Positions 1-8,728 of a DNA stretch of 64,000 bases are shown here, one piece after another. The position numbers were made by a program, and so were the translations under genes. Location: positions 124,001 through 188,000 of the forward strand of contig NZ_QPEP01000004.1 of the NCBI RefSeq assembly GCF_003577475.1, in the 5' to 3' direction. Every line of letters starts with the position of its first letter. Position 1 is the stretch's first letter. The notes under the pieces are model-generated. The model did not search any database. It was not told the DNA's origin and saw only the letters and a list, made by a program, of their open reading frames with translations. Source of the stretch: Salinibius halmophilus. GTDB lineage: Bacteria > Pseudomonadota > Gammaproteobacteria > Pseudomonadales > Natronospirillaceae.

Positions 1-12
1 CTCGATTTGAAA

Positions 13-837
13 TCACTTGCGTTGACTGCATAAAACCACCAAGGAGCATAAGCGCAAAATATATGAAACCGAAAAAAAAGAAATATAATCTAAAGGGTTC
101 AAATTTCTACCTTTTACCACTCTAAATAACAAATGAAAAGGAGGAGCAAGGTTTAAAAAAACGAACTTCCAAGTAAAACCATACCGATCTATGTAACTAG
201 AATTCACTCTAATGGCTTTTTTCAGAAGCTGCTTTAACGTATTGCGAGCTGGGTGTAACACCCTTACATTACTATCATAGCTAATTGAGAGCCCCATGCT
301 AGAAGCCAATTTATTCCATGCAACATCTCCCCCAGACATCCTAGTAGCATCAAATAAACCAACAACCTCGAATAGTCTCTTCCGCACTATCAGGTTTGCA
401 GTTACGCAGTAACCATTTTTAACATTTTCCAATTGATTGAAGGCAAAGGCACGATCATAGGCCTCAACTAACTTTTTTGACTTGCCCTCCGAAAAAATAT
501 CAACTGGCCCAGTAATCCTGTCTATATTTTCTACTTCCATTATTGCAACTGCGCTAGCAATCCAATCAGCAGCTGGAATACAATCAGAGTCAGTAAACGC
601 TATCACGTCACCCTGAGCTATTTTAATACCACTATTTCTCGCAGCATACGAACCAGGCTGCCATTCAGAAATATACTTGACTCCAGGCATGGGGTTAGGA
701 GGTGTAGAAGCAACATCATTATTTACTACTATGATTTCAAAAGAATCCTTTGGATAGCTCTGGTTACGAAGGGCATGCAAACACTTATCTAATCTCTCCC
801 AATCCTGATAAGTAGGAATTATTACACTTACAAACAT
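13..837 (-). CDS. Family 2 glycosyltransferase
   Basis: A 274-residue protein that probably transfers an activated sugar to a lipid-linked oligosaccharide on the cytoplasmic face during surface-polysaccharide synthesis. The N-terminus has the GT-A opening VSVIIPTYQDWERLD, and a DSD nucleotide-sugar/metal motif follows (FTDSDCIPAADW, near residue 80). The later GGDVAWN resembles the acceptor-side acidic motif of GT2 enzymes. The C-terminal ~50 residues are hydrophobic and could touch the membrane. It is the last gene seen of a minus-strand group with a flippase and a polymerase-like protein, and its start overlaps the stop of the upstream gene by one base. The DNA is AT-rich compared with the rest of the window, as is common for horizontally exchanged O-antigen or capsule genes. 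The donor and acceptor sugars cannot be read from the sequence. Confidence 0.85.
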   Translation of the reverse strand: MFVSVIIPTYQDWERLDKCLHALRNQSYPKDSFEIIVVNNDVASTPPNPMPGVKYISEWQPGSYAARNSGIKIAQGDVIAFTDSDCIPAADWIASAVAIMEVENIDRITGPVDIFSEGKSKKLVEAYDRAFAFNQLENVKNGYCVTANLIVRKRLFEVVGLFDATRMSGGDVAWNKLASSMGLSISYDSNVRVLHPARNTLKQLLKKAIRVNSSYIDRYGFTWKFVFLNLAPPFHLLFRVVKGRNLNPLDYISFFSVSYILRLCSLVVLCSQRK

Positions 838-1898
838 TATTTGCGCCTCATATCATTGTAAGATTCATACAGCCGACAGAGTTCGTAAAGCCTAGCCCGT
901 GTCAACACTATATCAGGGCTTCTTTTAAGCTTACCATCATCATATGAATTTAGTTGAAGTAGAAGCCATCTTTCAAACGTACTCTCGTCAAACTCGGGCA
1001 GACATAACAAAGCCTCACAAATTTCAAATCCAGATGGGTTATATAGCAATCCATATCTATTGTACTCCATCTCTTTCAACAAACTTTCGCCACGAACCGA
1101 ACTTACTAGTCTATCCACCAATTTCCTCAAACCATGAATATGATATAACTTTGCGAACGGCAGCATGTTAAATCCCTGATACCCGACAGAACGCTCCCTC
1201 TGCTTATTCCAACCTTTTGAAATGACATATGCTTGACACGCATCCTCGAATACATCCTTTAAAGAATAATTAAACTTTTTAAAAAATGAATCGTGAACAA
1301 TGACTCCATCTCGGTAAAACCGAGTACGAGGCAATACATTCATACAGAACAATTTACATTTTTCTTCTGCACCATCTGTATCCTTCAACTGACTGGCTAC
1401 ATACGCGAACCACAACTGTTGATTGAAAGTCCTCCCCAATCCCTTATCACGCCCTTGCAAGTCAACTTCATGCCATGCGCAATTCTTCAAATCAAATGAA
1501 TGACACTTAAACAATTCCTCGGCTTTTAGATAAAGCTCACCTCTATTAAGAACTTTTGATGAAAAGATAAGGCTTTCCATAACCCATGCTTGACCAATAA
1601 GACCATTAGTCTTCGATTTCCCGGGCACATCTCTGAAATAGTATGCAACACCATAGGGGGTAGCAGCAGATGACATCAAGTAATTAGCAGCATTATTTGC
1701 AGCTTCTAAATACTGATCGTAGCCGTTTTTAACTAGCCAGCACAACATATACAACATATATGCTGTACTCCTAACAGGAGTCTCTCTATCAAAGTGAGGC
1801 CCATTATTGGAGCATTCAAAGCTTCCATCCATTGCTTGTGGCAAGTTACACAATGCAACACGCTCAAGTAGTAACTTTACTTCTTCTATTTTCAACAC
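837..1898 (-). CDS. Uncharacterised helical protein of the polysaccharide cluster
   Basis: A 353-residue cytosolic-looking protein with no signal peptide. I do not recognise the family. Repeated helix pairs with aromatic motifs (AYMLYMLCWLVKNGYDQYL, GLIGQAWVMESLIFSSKVL, RTFNQQLWFAYVASQL) suggest an alpha/alpha-toroid, the fold of many glycoside hydrolases, polysaccharide lyases and sugar epimerases; that is an inference from pattern only. Its start lies 35 bp inside the upstream flippase gene and its stop touches the start of the GT2 gene, so all three are probably cotranscribed. An alternative reading is a glycan-modifying or repeat-unit-processing enzyme of this cluster. The DNA is AT-rich, like its neighbours. 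Confidence 0.6.
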   Translation of the reverse strand: MLKIEEVKLLLERVALCNLPQAMDGSFECSNNGPHFDRETPVRSTAYMLYMLCWLVKNGYDQYLEAANNAANYLMSSAATPYGVAYYFRDVPGKSKTNGLIGQAWVMESLIFSSKVLNRGELYLKAEELFKCHSFDLKNCAWHEVDLQGRDKGLGRTFNQQLWFAYVASQLKDTDGAEEKCKLFCMNVLPRTRFYRDGVIVHDSFFKKFNYSLKDVFEDACQAYVISKGWNKQRERSVGYQGFNMLPFAKLYHIHGLRKLVDRLVSSVRGESLLKEMEYNRYGLLYNPSGFEICEALLCLPEFDESTFERWLLLQLNSYDDGKLKRSPDIVLTRARLYELCRLYESYNDMRRK

Positions 1899-3120
1899 TG
1901 ATCAAATACCAAAAGACAAAAAACAAAACACAAATATTTATTACAAGTCCTACCAATGAAATCACTGCAACCATATGCACTGCACTGAAAGAACTTAACA
2001 CAAAAAATACAATCACGGCTGATCTAGAAAGGAGCTTAAGAGTTGAAATATAGAAATTGAATTGAGCCTTATCTAACATCAAGAATACATTAGGGACCAA
2101 ACACACCACAAACATAGACGATGACCATAAAGCAACCCAAACCATATACTCTCCTGCTTTACTCCATTTTTCTGAAAAAACAGCCTCTAGTGCCCATTCA
2201 CCAAAAGCAAATACTAAAACCGTGAGCAGTAAACCCAAAACAATTTTCAAAAATACTAACTTTAACAACTCCTTACTTATCTTTTCGCGTTTAGACCACT
2301 TAGAAACCATAAATGGAAATAAAGAGTCAACTAAGGACTTTGACAACACTGACATAGGCATCACTAGGATTAGCTTTACCAATGCATAGTAGCCAGCAGC
2401 CTCAGCAGACCAAAAAACACCTAGAACAATAATAGGAGCACCTTGGGAAACCAAATTTATAAAACCTTCAGTAGCTTTGAAAACAGGCAATTTCCAGTAT
2501 TTTCTCAGAAAACTACAAACACCAGCCAAATTAACTTTAGAAGCAGTATAAAAATTCCTTTCTCTACGAAAGTAAAACAACGCAGTAAGGACATAAATTA
2601 AAAAACCAAAAACATTACCTAATGCCGCAAAAACACCACTGGAATAAAAATATGACACCCAAACCCTAAAGAAGACAGTAGAGATGGCGCAAAACAAAAG
2701 ACACTTAACATGCAACCTCGTAAATCTCAGGAATATAATAGACTGCTCACAAACCTGATATAATGCGATCACAAAAACAAAAACCCAAAGACTTAAAAAG
2801 TACACCCAAAATGATAGAGTTATCCCTCTAAAATCCAGATAAAACCAAATCGGAACAACCACAACTATAATAGCCAAAACACTCAACAAGCCAGAACCGA
2901 AGGCTAAGCTATAAATCGACTCTCTTCTGTTTTCCAAGGGTATTGAATATGCAAAGGAAAAACATGCCAAAGGTAGCATCCAGCCCAAAAGGGTAGTCAT
3001 CTCATTTAGCAGACCAAACTCACTTGGCGAGAGGATCTTCGCTACAAGGATTCCACCAATAAATAATACAATTTGAGAAGCAGCGCTTGAAGTTAATATA
3101 GCTATAAACCTTTTTAGCAT
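1864..3120 (-). CDS. Wzx-type oligosaccharide flippase
   Basis: A 418-residue multi-spanning membrane protein with about 12-14 hydrophobic segments. It begins MLKRFIAILTSSAASQIVLF and continues with GGILVAKILSPSEFGLLNE, the typical start of the polysaccharide_synt / MATE-like flippase superfamily, where an N-terminal helix is followed by an LSPxEFG-type motif. The family moves undecaprenyl-diphosphate-linked repeat units from the cytoplasmic to the periplasmic leaflet. Length matches the usual 400-480 residues. It lies 6 bp from the stop of the Wzy/WaaL-like gene upstream and overlaps the gene downstream, so it belongs to the same transcript. The sequence is AT-rich and poor in charged residues. 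The flippase call is firm; the specific glycan is unknown. Confidence 0.8.
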   Translation of the reverse strand: MLKRFIAILTSSAASQIVLFIGGILVAKILSPSEFGLLNEMTTLLGWMLPLACFSFAYSIPLENRRESIYSLAFGSGLLSVLAIIVVVVPIWFYLDFRGITLSFWVYFLSLWVFVFVIALYQVCEQSIIFLRFTRLHVKCLLFCAISTVFFRVWVSYFYSSGVFAALGNVFGFLIYVLTALFYFRRERNFYTASKVNLAGVCSFLRKYWKLPVFKATEGFINLVSQGAPIIVLGVFWSAEAAGYYALVKLILVMPMSVLSKSLVDSLFPFMVSKWSKREKISKELLKLVFLKIVLGLLLTVLVFAFGEWALEAVFSEKWSKAGEYMVWVALWSSSMFVVCLVPNVFLMLDKAQFNFYISTLKLLSRSAVIVFFVLSSFSAVHMVAVISLVGLVINICVLFFVFWYLISVENRRSKVTT

Positions 3121-3126
3121 ATGCCC

Positions 3127-4437
3127 TCACTCAATACACTGCTGACTACGAGCTAGTACTAACGATATAAAACACATAAAAATCAACATACCAGCCGGCG
3201 CCTGCATACTAAAATCAACTGTTGAGTGGAATGCCATATAAATAATCGCCATTAAGCCAGCAAAGGCCGCGCCTCGCTCAAGCCTGCCTCGTTTAGTCAT
3301 AGCAGTTAGTTGCTGCCAAGCGATGGCAATTAGCATTACAAGCAGCATTAGCACTACAGGTGCACCGAGTTCGGCTACGAACTGTAGGTAGTCATTATGG
3401 GCATGGTCATAAAAGCCAAAGTAAACAGCGGGTTGGTAATTTGGGAAGGTAGAATAGAAACTGCCTGCGCCAGTGCCAGTTAACCAGTATTGCTCTAGCA
3501 TTGGCATTGAATCGATTACCACTTCATCACGTGCTTCACTAGCGAAGCTGGTAGTTTCTAGGCGTTCGCGTACTTTGTCGATGCCGAATACGGCGCCTAC
3601 TATGGCAATGTCTAATATAAATATTGAAATAATCAGGGTTTTGAAATGTACCGGCTTGTTGCGGTAGAAGAATAAGGCGTATAAACCAACCATGGTTAGT
3701 GCAGCGAAGAAGCCAGCATTACCCATGCGGGATTTGGTGAGTATGAGCGCGATAATCATCACAATGGCGCTTAGGCGAATGATGATTTTGCTGCTTAGTA
3801 CAAACTCGTAGAAACCCCTTAGCTTTTGGCGCCAGTTGGTGTCTTCGCGTTCGGTTTTCATTTCGTACATTAACAGGCCGAGTGCGGCGGCAATACACAA
3901 GCCCATATAGTTGGCTAGGTGGTTGTGGTAAATAAAGCTGCCGTTGGCTCTGTCGGTTAATGGTGCTACGAACAGCCAGCCTAAGCTGCCGTCTAGTAGT
4001 ATTTCGAGCGAGGCGTAGCCTGCTTGAATTAAGCCACTTAGAACAATTATTTGCATTAACCGCTTAATGCGTGACTTTTTATTTACATATATAAGTAGTA
4101 ACCAAGCCCACATGGTGTAGCTTATGCCTCTTAATAGGCTAATTTGGCTTTGGGCTGGGTCTAGGCTGATGGCGCCTGAAATAGAGTTAGGTGCTATGGG
4201 TAGGGTTTGAATAAATACCCAAAGCTGGGTAATGGCTAGTGGTGCGAGCAGCCAGTAGGCTTTTTTGTTTTGTGGCAGTAGTGGTTTAGTGCCGCGCCAT
4301 GCGTTGAATAGGTGCAAGGCGAAAGTGATGGCAATGAGCAGCTGCAGTAAAGACCAAGCCCAGGGCCGGTTGGAGCCAAATGGAATGGGTACCCAGATGA
4401 TAAGGGCGCATAGAATAACGAAAATAATGCGGCTCAT
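3127..4437 (-). CDS. O-antigen polymerase/ligase family membrane protein (Wzy/WaaL-like)
   Basis: A polytopic membrane protein of about 436 residues with the O-antigen ligase (Wzy_C) pattern. There are about ten hydrophobic segments and a large periplasmic loop holding LTGTGAGSFYSTFPNYQP, followed by DHAHNDYLQFVAELG, the HxHNxxL-type motif of WaaL/Wzy proteins. It would polymerise or ligate lipid-linked glycan on the periplasmic side. I place the start at the ATG at 4437 (MSRIIFVILCALI). The longer open frame to 4539 would add a charged N-terminus containing RHSREGG, which is just the translation of an intergenic palindromic repeat and not protein. It heads the minus-strand wzy-wzx-orf-GT2 group. 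Codon use is nearer the genome average than in the three AT-rich genes downstream. Confidence 0.8.
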   Translation of the reverse strand: MSRIIFVILCALIIWVPIPFGSNRPWAWSLLQLLIAITFALHLFNAWRGTKPLLPQNKKAYWLLAPLAITQLWVFIQTLPIAPNSISGAISLDPAQSQISLLRGISYTMWAWLLLIYVNKKSRIKRLMQIIVLSGLIQAGYASLEILLDGSLGWLFVAPLTDRANGSFIYHNHLANYMGLCIAAALGLLMYEMKTEREDTNWRQKLRGFYEFVLSSKIIIRLSAIVMIIALILTKSRMGNAGFFAALTMVGLYALFFYRNKPVHFKTLIISIFILDIAIVGAVFGIDKVRERLETTSFASEARDEVVIDSMPMLEQYWLTGTGAGSFYSTFPNYQPAVYFGFYDHAHNDYLQFVAELGAPVVLMLLVMLIAIAWQQLTAMTKRGRLERGAAFAGLMAIIYMAFHSTVDFSMQAPAGMLIFMCFISLVLARSQQCIE

Positions 4438-4480
4438 GGTACGTTCCGTTGTGTTGGCCGGGGGTTTTGTAGCTTGTTTA

Positions 4481-4657
4481 ACTAGACTCCCGCCTTCGCG
4501 GGAGTGACGCTTTTGCCTTGTGGCGATACTCGTCTGCAACCTCGCTTCGCGAGAGTTACAGACCTACGCTAGTTCATGTAACTAGACTCCCGCCTTCGCG
4601 GGAGTGACACACATACGCTAGTTTGTGTAACTAGACTCCCGCCTTCGCGGGAGTGAC
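4481..4657. repeat. Three copies of a 28-bp palindromic repeat (type A)
   Basis: Three copies at 4481-4508, 4581-4608 and 4630-4657 share the core CTAGACTCCCGCC then TTCGCGGGAGTGAC. The hairpin is ACTCCC, an 8-nt spacer, then GGGAGT. The same element recurs inverted at 22598 and 22755, and as an ATTCCC/GGGAAT variant at 35259. The copies fill the gap between the Ala-rich protein gene and the polymerase gene and may act as transcript-end hairpins. The ATTCCC-N8-GGGAAT form equals the dRS3 consensus known from Neisseria. Confidence 0.85.
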
Positions 4658-4666
4658 GCTCGGGTT

Positions 4667-5515
4667 TTAGTTAGGCGATGCGGTGTTGCCGCCGTTGCCT
4701 GAGCCTGCGCCGATGCCAATGCTACCTGGGCGGGTTGGCACGGTTGGCTGTGCTGGTGTTGCAGGGGTAGCTGGTGCTGCGGCTACGGTTTCTGCTGGTG
4801 TTGCTGGCTCGCCTGCTGCTGGTGTATCACCACCGGCTGCTGTCGTTGCTTCTGGGTTCAACGCTGCTACGGCTTGCTGGCCTACGTTGTTTGCTTGGGC
4901 AACGGCTACTAGTGAGTCGTTGTCAACGCCTTGCTGCTGAGCTGCGGTAAGTGCCGATGCAACTTCTGCATCACTCGCGCCAGCGGCTTTAGAGCCTTTT
5001 ACTACCGCGTTTACCGTTGCTACGGCGTCGTCGTTGCTGCCGCCTTCGGCTTTAACAGTTGCTACGCTTGCACGGGCTACGGCTGCTGTTAGCTCGGCGT
5101 TACCAGCTACGGCTGCTGAAGAGGTTTCAGCCACTGCTAGCACTGCTGCGCGGTCACCAGATTTAACCGCTGCACGTGTTGCACCCGCAACTGCTTTTTC
5201 AACTGCTTCGGCATTGCCTGTTGCAGCCGCTGCTTGCACAGCAGTAAGGGTAATTTGTTGTAGGCTTACAATTTCACCGCCAGCTTCTGCGTTAGCTGCG
5301 GCTTGTACTACAGCAGCTTCTACGTATAGGTCGGCAATGGTTGGGTTGGCAGCAATAGCTTGCTCGAGTGCTTGCTCAATGCTTAAGCCTTGCTCTAGGT
5401 AGCTTGCAAGTGTGGCGTTAGTGGTAACGTCTGCAGCACTTGCAGATACTGCGATACCGGTACCTGCAACGGTCAATGTTGCAGCAATCAGCCCTGAAAT
5501 AAGTTTGCGGTTCAT
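4667..5515 (-). CDS. Ala-rich secreted protein of the lap operon, function unknown
   Basis: A 282-residue protein with a clear Sec signal peptide (MNRKLISGLIAATLTVAGTG, cleavage probably after SASA near residue 27). The mature part (to about residue 225) is extremely rich in Ala and Val and is arranged in short helical repeats such as AVAAGNAEA, AVEKAVAGATRAAVKSGD and AAVLAVAETSSAAVAGN. The last ~60 residues are a Pro/Ala/Thr linker (ATPATPAQPTVPT) ending in a Gly/Ser/Asn tail. It is the last gene of the lapG-lapD transcript, so it may be an envelope or surface protein connected with adhesion or matrix. It is far too short to be a LapA-type giant adhesin and has no visible LapG cleavage (TAAG) site. 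The family is unknown to me. Confidence 0.7.
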   Translation of the reverse strand: MNRKLISGLIAATLTVAGTGIAVSASAADVTTNATLASYLEQGLSIEQALEQAIAANPTIADLYVEAAVVQAAANAEAGGEIVSLQQITLTAVQAAAATGNAEAVEKAVAGATRAAVKSGDRAAVLAVAETSSAAVAGNAELTAAVARASVATVKAEGGSNDDAVATVNAVVKGSKAAGASDAEVASALTAAQQQGVDNDSLVAVAQANNVGQQAVAALNPEATTAAGGDTPAAGEPATPAETVAAAPATPATPAQPTVPTRPGSIGIGAGSGNGGNTASPN

Positions 5516-5724
5516 ATCATCCCCTGACGGCGTAGTAAATTGTTATCGGTGCGTAGCATAACAATGAAATCGGTGTCTAACAAGCCACCTTTAAACACTG
5601 TTACAAAAGGTTCACAGTGGCGCTCATCCCGCGCCAGCCGCCTGTTTACAAGTGCTGCGCAGGTACTGCTAGCAGCCTTGACGCCAAACATTTGACGGCT
5701 TTTATTGAAAGTTTTCATTGGCAT
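5512..5724 (-). CDS. Possible small ORF between lapD and the Ala-rich gene
   Basis: A 70-codon frame (MPMKTFNKSRQMFGVKAAS...) fills most of the ~260-bp gap after lapD and overlaps the start of the Ala-rich protein gene by 4 bp (ATGA), an arrangement typical of translational coupling. The product is basic at the N-terminus with no signal peptide or recognised motif. The ribosome-binding site is weak, and the frame extends further upstream (to 5811) into lapD. It may be a real small regulator or coupling ORF, or it may be chance. Confidence 0.3.
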   Translation of the reverse strand: MPMKTFNKSRQMFGVKAASSTCAALVNRRLARDERHCEPFVTVFKGGLLDTDFIVMLRTDNNLLRRQGMI

Positions 5725-5776
5725 GGTAGCACGCCTAAAGCAACTATTGCCTCTTACCAAGCATTTCTTTTTTCTG

Positions 5777-7687
5777 TTAATAAATAATGCGGGCCGGTGG
5801 CACAATGGCACGCCCTTGTACCATGTCTACATTCAGCTGGCGGCAGTGCTCTACCAAGGTTATGTCTTGAACTTGGTTAACAATTACCAACATAGAAGCA
5901 CTGTGCGCCATATTAATAATGGTGCGCAAGAATTCACCTTCTATGTCTTCTTCTAAAATTTGCTGCACAAAGCCTGCATCTAGCTTTATGAAGTCTACAT
6001 TCAAGTTATGCCAGTAGCGCATGGAATTTAGGCTGGTGCCAAACTTATCAATACACACCTTGGCGCCTAGGCGAGTCACTTCGTTAATAAAGTGCCTTGC
6101 TGCGGTAAGCGCTTTAGTAATGGCTTGCTCGCTAATTTCTATTACCAACTGTCGCTCTTTTAATGCTGGCTCAAACTTGCGCAACATTGTCAGGAACTCT
6201 TGGCTTTCAAGTGTTTGTGGGCAAATATTAATGGCAAAGCAGTTATTGGTGGTAAGGGCGCTGGTTAATGCTCGGTTGAGTACTGCCATATCTAATTGTG
6301 GGCCCATACCGAAGCGGTCGGCCATGGCAAACATGGCGTTTACGTCTATGTCTTGTGCGGTATAAAAGCGGGCAAATAATTCACCGTAACTGGTCGCTTT
6401 GGCGCTAATTTCGGCGCTGTATTGAACATCTAACCCTAGCTGGCCATTGTCTACCAACCCAGAAATTAGGCTATGCCAATTAATACTTGCGCCTGCTAGC
6501 GGCTCGTAACTTTCTATCAGTGCTTGGTTGGTTGGCTCTTGTTCGCGCAGGGTTAACTTGGCATCAATGGCCATCATGGCCTCGGAAAAGTCACTAGCAC
6601 CCCGGCAATCTACGGCGGCAATTACAAAGCAGCGTGCATGGCTTGGTTCAATAAAGTTAAGTTGCTGCTCTACATGAACTAACTTGGCATGATTCACTTC
6701 TACACTGCTTGGTAAAAGCAATGCAATTTCAGCGCCGTTTAAGCGGTAGCAGGTCGGTTCCGCAAACGCTGCGCACAGTTTGGTGGCCGCCGCTTTTAAC
6801 GTTTCATTAGCGGCTTGCCTGCCTATGCGGTTGTTTAGTTCACTTAGGTTAAATAGTCGTATTACTACAATTCGCCGAGCCGCTTGTTTTTCGTTTGGTT
6901 CGCGCTGCAGGGCGGCTAGAAATGCTCTGCGGTTCATGCCGCCAGTTAGTGGGTCGGCAAATAGTTTTTTCTGTAGCTGATCGGCGTGCTCACTTTGCTC
7001 TTGGTAGGTTTGTTTAATTGCCGCCACCATGCGGTTGAGCGCGTTCACTACGTTCACAAATTCTTTGGTGTGGCTTTTTGCTTGCGCAGTTTCAAACTGC
7101 CTGCTCATTACGTTTTCGGCTAGTTTGTTAATGGCATTTAGTGGGTTTAACAAGTTTGAGGCAAACATGCTAAAGCCCAATACCGCTAGCGCTAGCACTA
7201 TTAGGTAACCCATAAGTAGCGCTTGCGTTTGGCTCCATAGCTGCGAGTACACCACATCTAAACTTGGGCTTACCACTACCACCCCGTATGGCACCCAACC
7301 GTCGGATATCTCGGCGCCAGCTTGTACTTCGGCAAGGGGCACCAGTGCCTTAAACCATTTAGGCACCGAAACTGAAACTTGGCTTGTTTGCCCGGCTATT
7401 TGGCTACCATCACGAGCCACTACTTCTATCGAGCTGTAGGCGCCGTTGTCGAATACGGCATTTACGCGCGTTTGCACGGCGGGCAAGTTGTTTTCGCTAA
7501 CCGCCTTCGACAGCGTTAACGCCAAACTAGAAGCAGTATTTTGGCTGTCTTGCTGCACTTGCTGCTGCAAGAAATCACGCGCATTGGTGACCGAAATAAA
7601 CAATGTGAGTAAAAAACCAGCCAGTACTATTATAAGTAGCATGCCAAATAGCTGGCTACGAAGGGTTAGCGTTTGTTTTTGTGTCAT
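5777..7687 (-). CDS. lapD: LapD-like c-di-GMP receptor (degenerate GGDEF-EAL)
   Basis: A 636-residue inner-membrane protein. TM1 is at about residues 12-32. A periplasmic LapD/MoxY-type domain runs to ~150, TM2 is at 155-176, a HAMP-like segment follows (about 178-230), then a GGDEF domain (240-385) and an EAL domain (~400-636). Both enzyme signatures are broken: the GGDEF position reads RLNGAEIAL (315-323) and the EAL position reads YSAEI (423-427). The protein should therefore bind c-di-GMP without making or degrading it, as LapD does. The periplasmic GWVPYG (130-135) resembles the Trp-bearing loop by which LapD holds the protease LapG. Its start lies 11 bp after the stop of lapG, so the pair is cotranscribed. 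By family knowledge it sequesters LapG when c-di-GMP is high and so keeps a surface adhesin attached. Confidence 0.9.
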   Translation of the reverse strand: MTQKQTLTLRSQLFGMLLIIVLAGFLLTLFISVTNARDFLQQQVQQDSQNTASSLALTLSKAVSENNLPAVQTRVNAVFDNGAYSSIEVVARDGSQIAGQTSQVSVSVPKWFKALVPLAEVQAGAEISDGWVPYGVVVVSPSLDVVYSQLWSQTQALLMGYLIVLALAVLGFSMFASNLLNPLNAINKLAENVMSRQFETAQAKSHTKEFVNVVNALNRMVAAIKQTYQEQSEHADQLQKKLFADPLTGGMNRRAFLAALQREPNEKQAARRIVVIRLFNLSELNNRIGRQAANETLKAAATKLCAAFAEPTCYRLNGAEIALLLPSSVEVNHAKLVHVEQQLNFIEPSHARCFVIAAVDCRGASDFSEAMMAIDAKLTLREQEPTNQALIESYEPLAGASINWHSLISGLVDNGQLGLDVQYSAEISAKATSYGELFARFYTAQDIDVNAMFAMADRFGMGPQLDMAVLNRALTSALTTNNCFAINICPQTLESQEFLTMLRKFEPALKERQLVIEISEQAITKALTAARHFINEVTRLGAKVCIDKFGTSLNSMRYWHNLNVDFIKLDAGFVQQILEEDIEGEFLRTIINMAHSASMLVIVNQVQDITLVEHCRQLNVDMVQGRAIVPPARIIY

Positions 7688-7698
7688 TCGTTAGTCCT

Positions 7699-8367
7699 TT
7701 AAAGGTTGAACCCCTCGGGTAATTTTTCTAGTACCGCTCGCCACTTTGGCACACCTGCGTGCCCTACCACCTCACCGCCAAGGCCGGCTTCACCAGCCAA
7801 CCAAAAGCCCTGTGCATTAAAGCTGTAAACTGGTATTAAGTCGGTGCGCTCATTGGCGGGTTTAATCTCTTCTATTAGGTTGTCTAAAACTAGCGGTGCG
7901 CCCTGTTCTGGTATGTATATCAACACCATATGCGCCTGATTCCAAGCCGGCGCATCTACATACATTAATCTCAACACCTCTGGATCTACACCCAATAGCA
8001 GCAAGGTCATGTATTTGCCAATTACATAGTCTTCGCAGTCACCTGCACCTACAATGAGTGCCTCGAAGGGTGTGGCCCAGTAATCTTCGTATTGCCACAA
8101 CTGCGCATCGGTTTGGTATGCCAGTTGTGCGTTAAAAAAATCATTCACCGCCTCTAGTTGCTGGGGTAATGGCTTACCTTGCAGCCGCTTTATGGTTCGC
8201 TCCCAACTGGCAATACGCGCCACCGACCACCCCGGATAAGTTTGCCTTAGCTCGCGCCAAATCTGGTTATTAAAGCCACTAAATGGTTGTGGCACCGTGG
8301 CACTTACCATTAGCCATGCCGATGCCAATCCTATTAGTGCCGCTTGTGTTAGTGCTTTTATCCGCAA
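7699..8367 (-). CDS. lapG: LapG-like periplasmic cysteine protease
   Basis: A 222-residue transglutaminase-like cysteine peptidase (family C93) with an N-terminal signal peptide or anchor (residues 5-24). The catalytic triad can be placed: Cys111 in VGAGDCEDYVIGKYM, His146 in AHMVLIYI and Asp162 in LVLDNLIEE. LapG cleaves a di-alanine site in LapA-type adhesins in the periplasm when released by LapD. It is the first gene of the lapG-lapD operon and is divergent from the sugar-transferase gene across a 361-bp spacer. No LapA-type adhesin or its type I exporter is in the window, so the substrate must be encoded elsewhere. Length and motif order are normal for the family. Confidence 0.9.
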   Translation of the reverse strand: MRIKALTQAALIGLASAWLMVSATVPQPFSGFNNQIWRELRQTYPGWSVARIASWERTIKRLQGKPLPQQLEAVNDFFNAQLAYQTDAQLWQYEDYWATPFEALIVGAGDCEDYVIGKYMTLLLLGVDPEVLRLMYVDAPAWNQAHMVLIYIPEQGAPLVLDNLIEEIKPANERTDLIPVYSFNAQGFWLAGEAGLGGEVVGHAGVPKWRAVLEKLPEGFNL

Positions 8368-8728
8368 TGGCGCGCCCTAGTAACTACCTACTACGTTGAA
8401 GTTTACTCACGTTAATAGCATTTCGAGCAAAGTTAGCTTGGCGGTTACAAAATGCTGATTTCTTATTAAGTCTAGCCAAATGTTTGTCGGCGTTTGTTAA
8501 AAAGTCTGAAGCCTCATTAGCATTTGTTTACCTTATGTAACTATGCAACGGTGATTTTGCCGCTATACTAACGCGCTTTCTACCATCATTAGGTAGCAAA
8601 CATGCGCCCTGAAATGGGTTTCAAGCAATGGTCGATTTACCGCCGCGTTTGCGCTACGATGGCCTCTAGGTCTAGAAGGACTACTTGCTAGCAACATGTT
8701 TGCACTGTAAAGGGAACGCATACTAAAC
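8368..8728. promoter_or_regulatory. Divergent regulatory region between lapG and the sugar-transferase operon
   Basis: This 361-bp gap has no credible ORF. It must hold promoters for both the lapGD operon (minus) and the exopolysaccharide operon (plus). The best plus-strand -10 candidate I see is TATACT near 8571, with no convincing -35. A short palindrome CTAGGTCTAG lies near 8666. The ribosome-binding site of the plus-strand gene is AAGGGA (about 8711), roughly 12 bp before the ATG. Confidence 0.45.

Noticed and set aside
4438-4539. N-terminal extension of the O-antigen polymerase-like protein containing RHSREGG
   Set aside because: This stretch is the translation of palindromic repeat type A; the membrane protein starts properly at the ATG at 4437.
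5034-5402. 122-codon frame antisense to the Ala-rich protein
   Set aside because: Low-complexity mirror of Ala codons on the opposite strand.
4667-5515. The Ala-rich protein as the LapA-type adhesin cut by LapG
   Set aside because: It is only 282 residues, has no RTX repeats and no TAAG/PAAG site.
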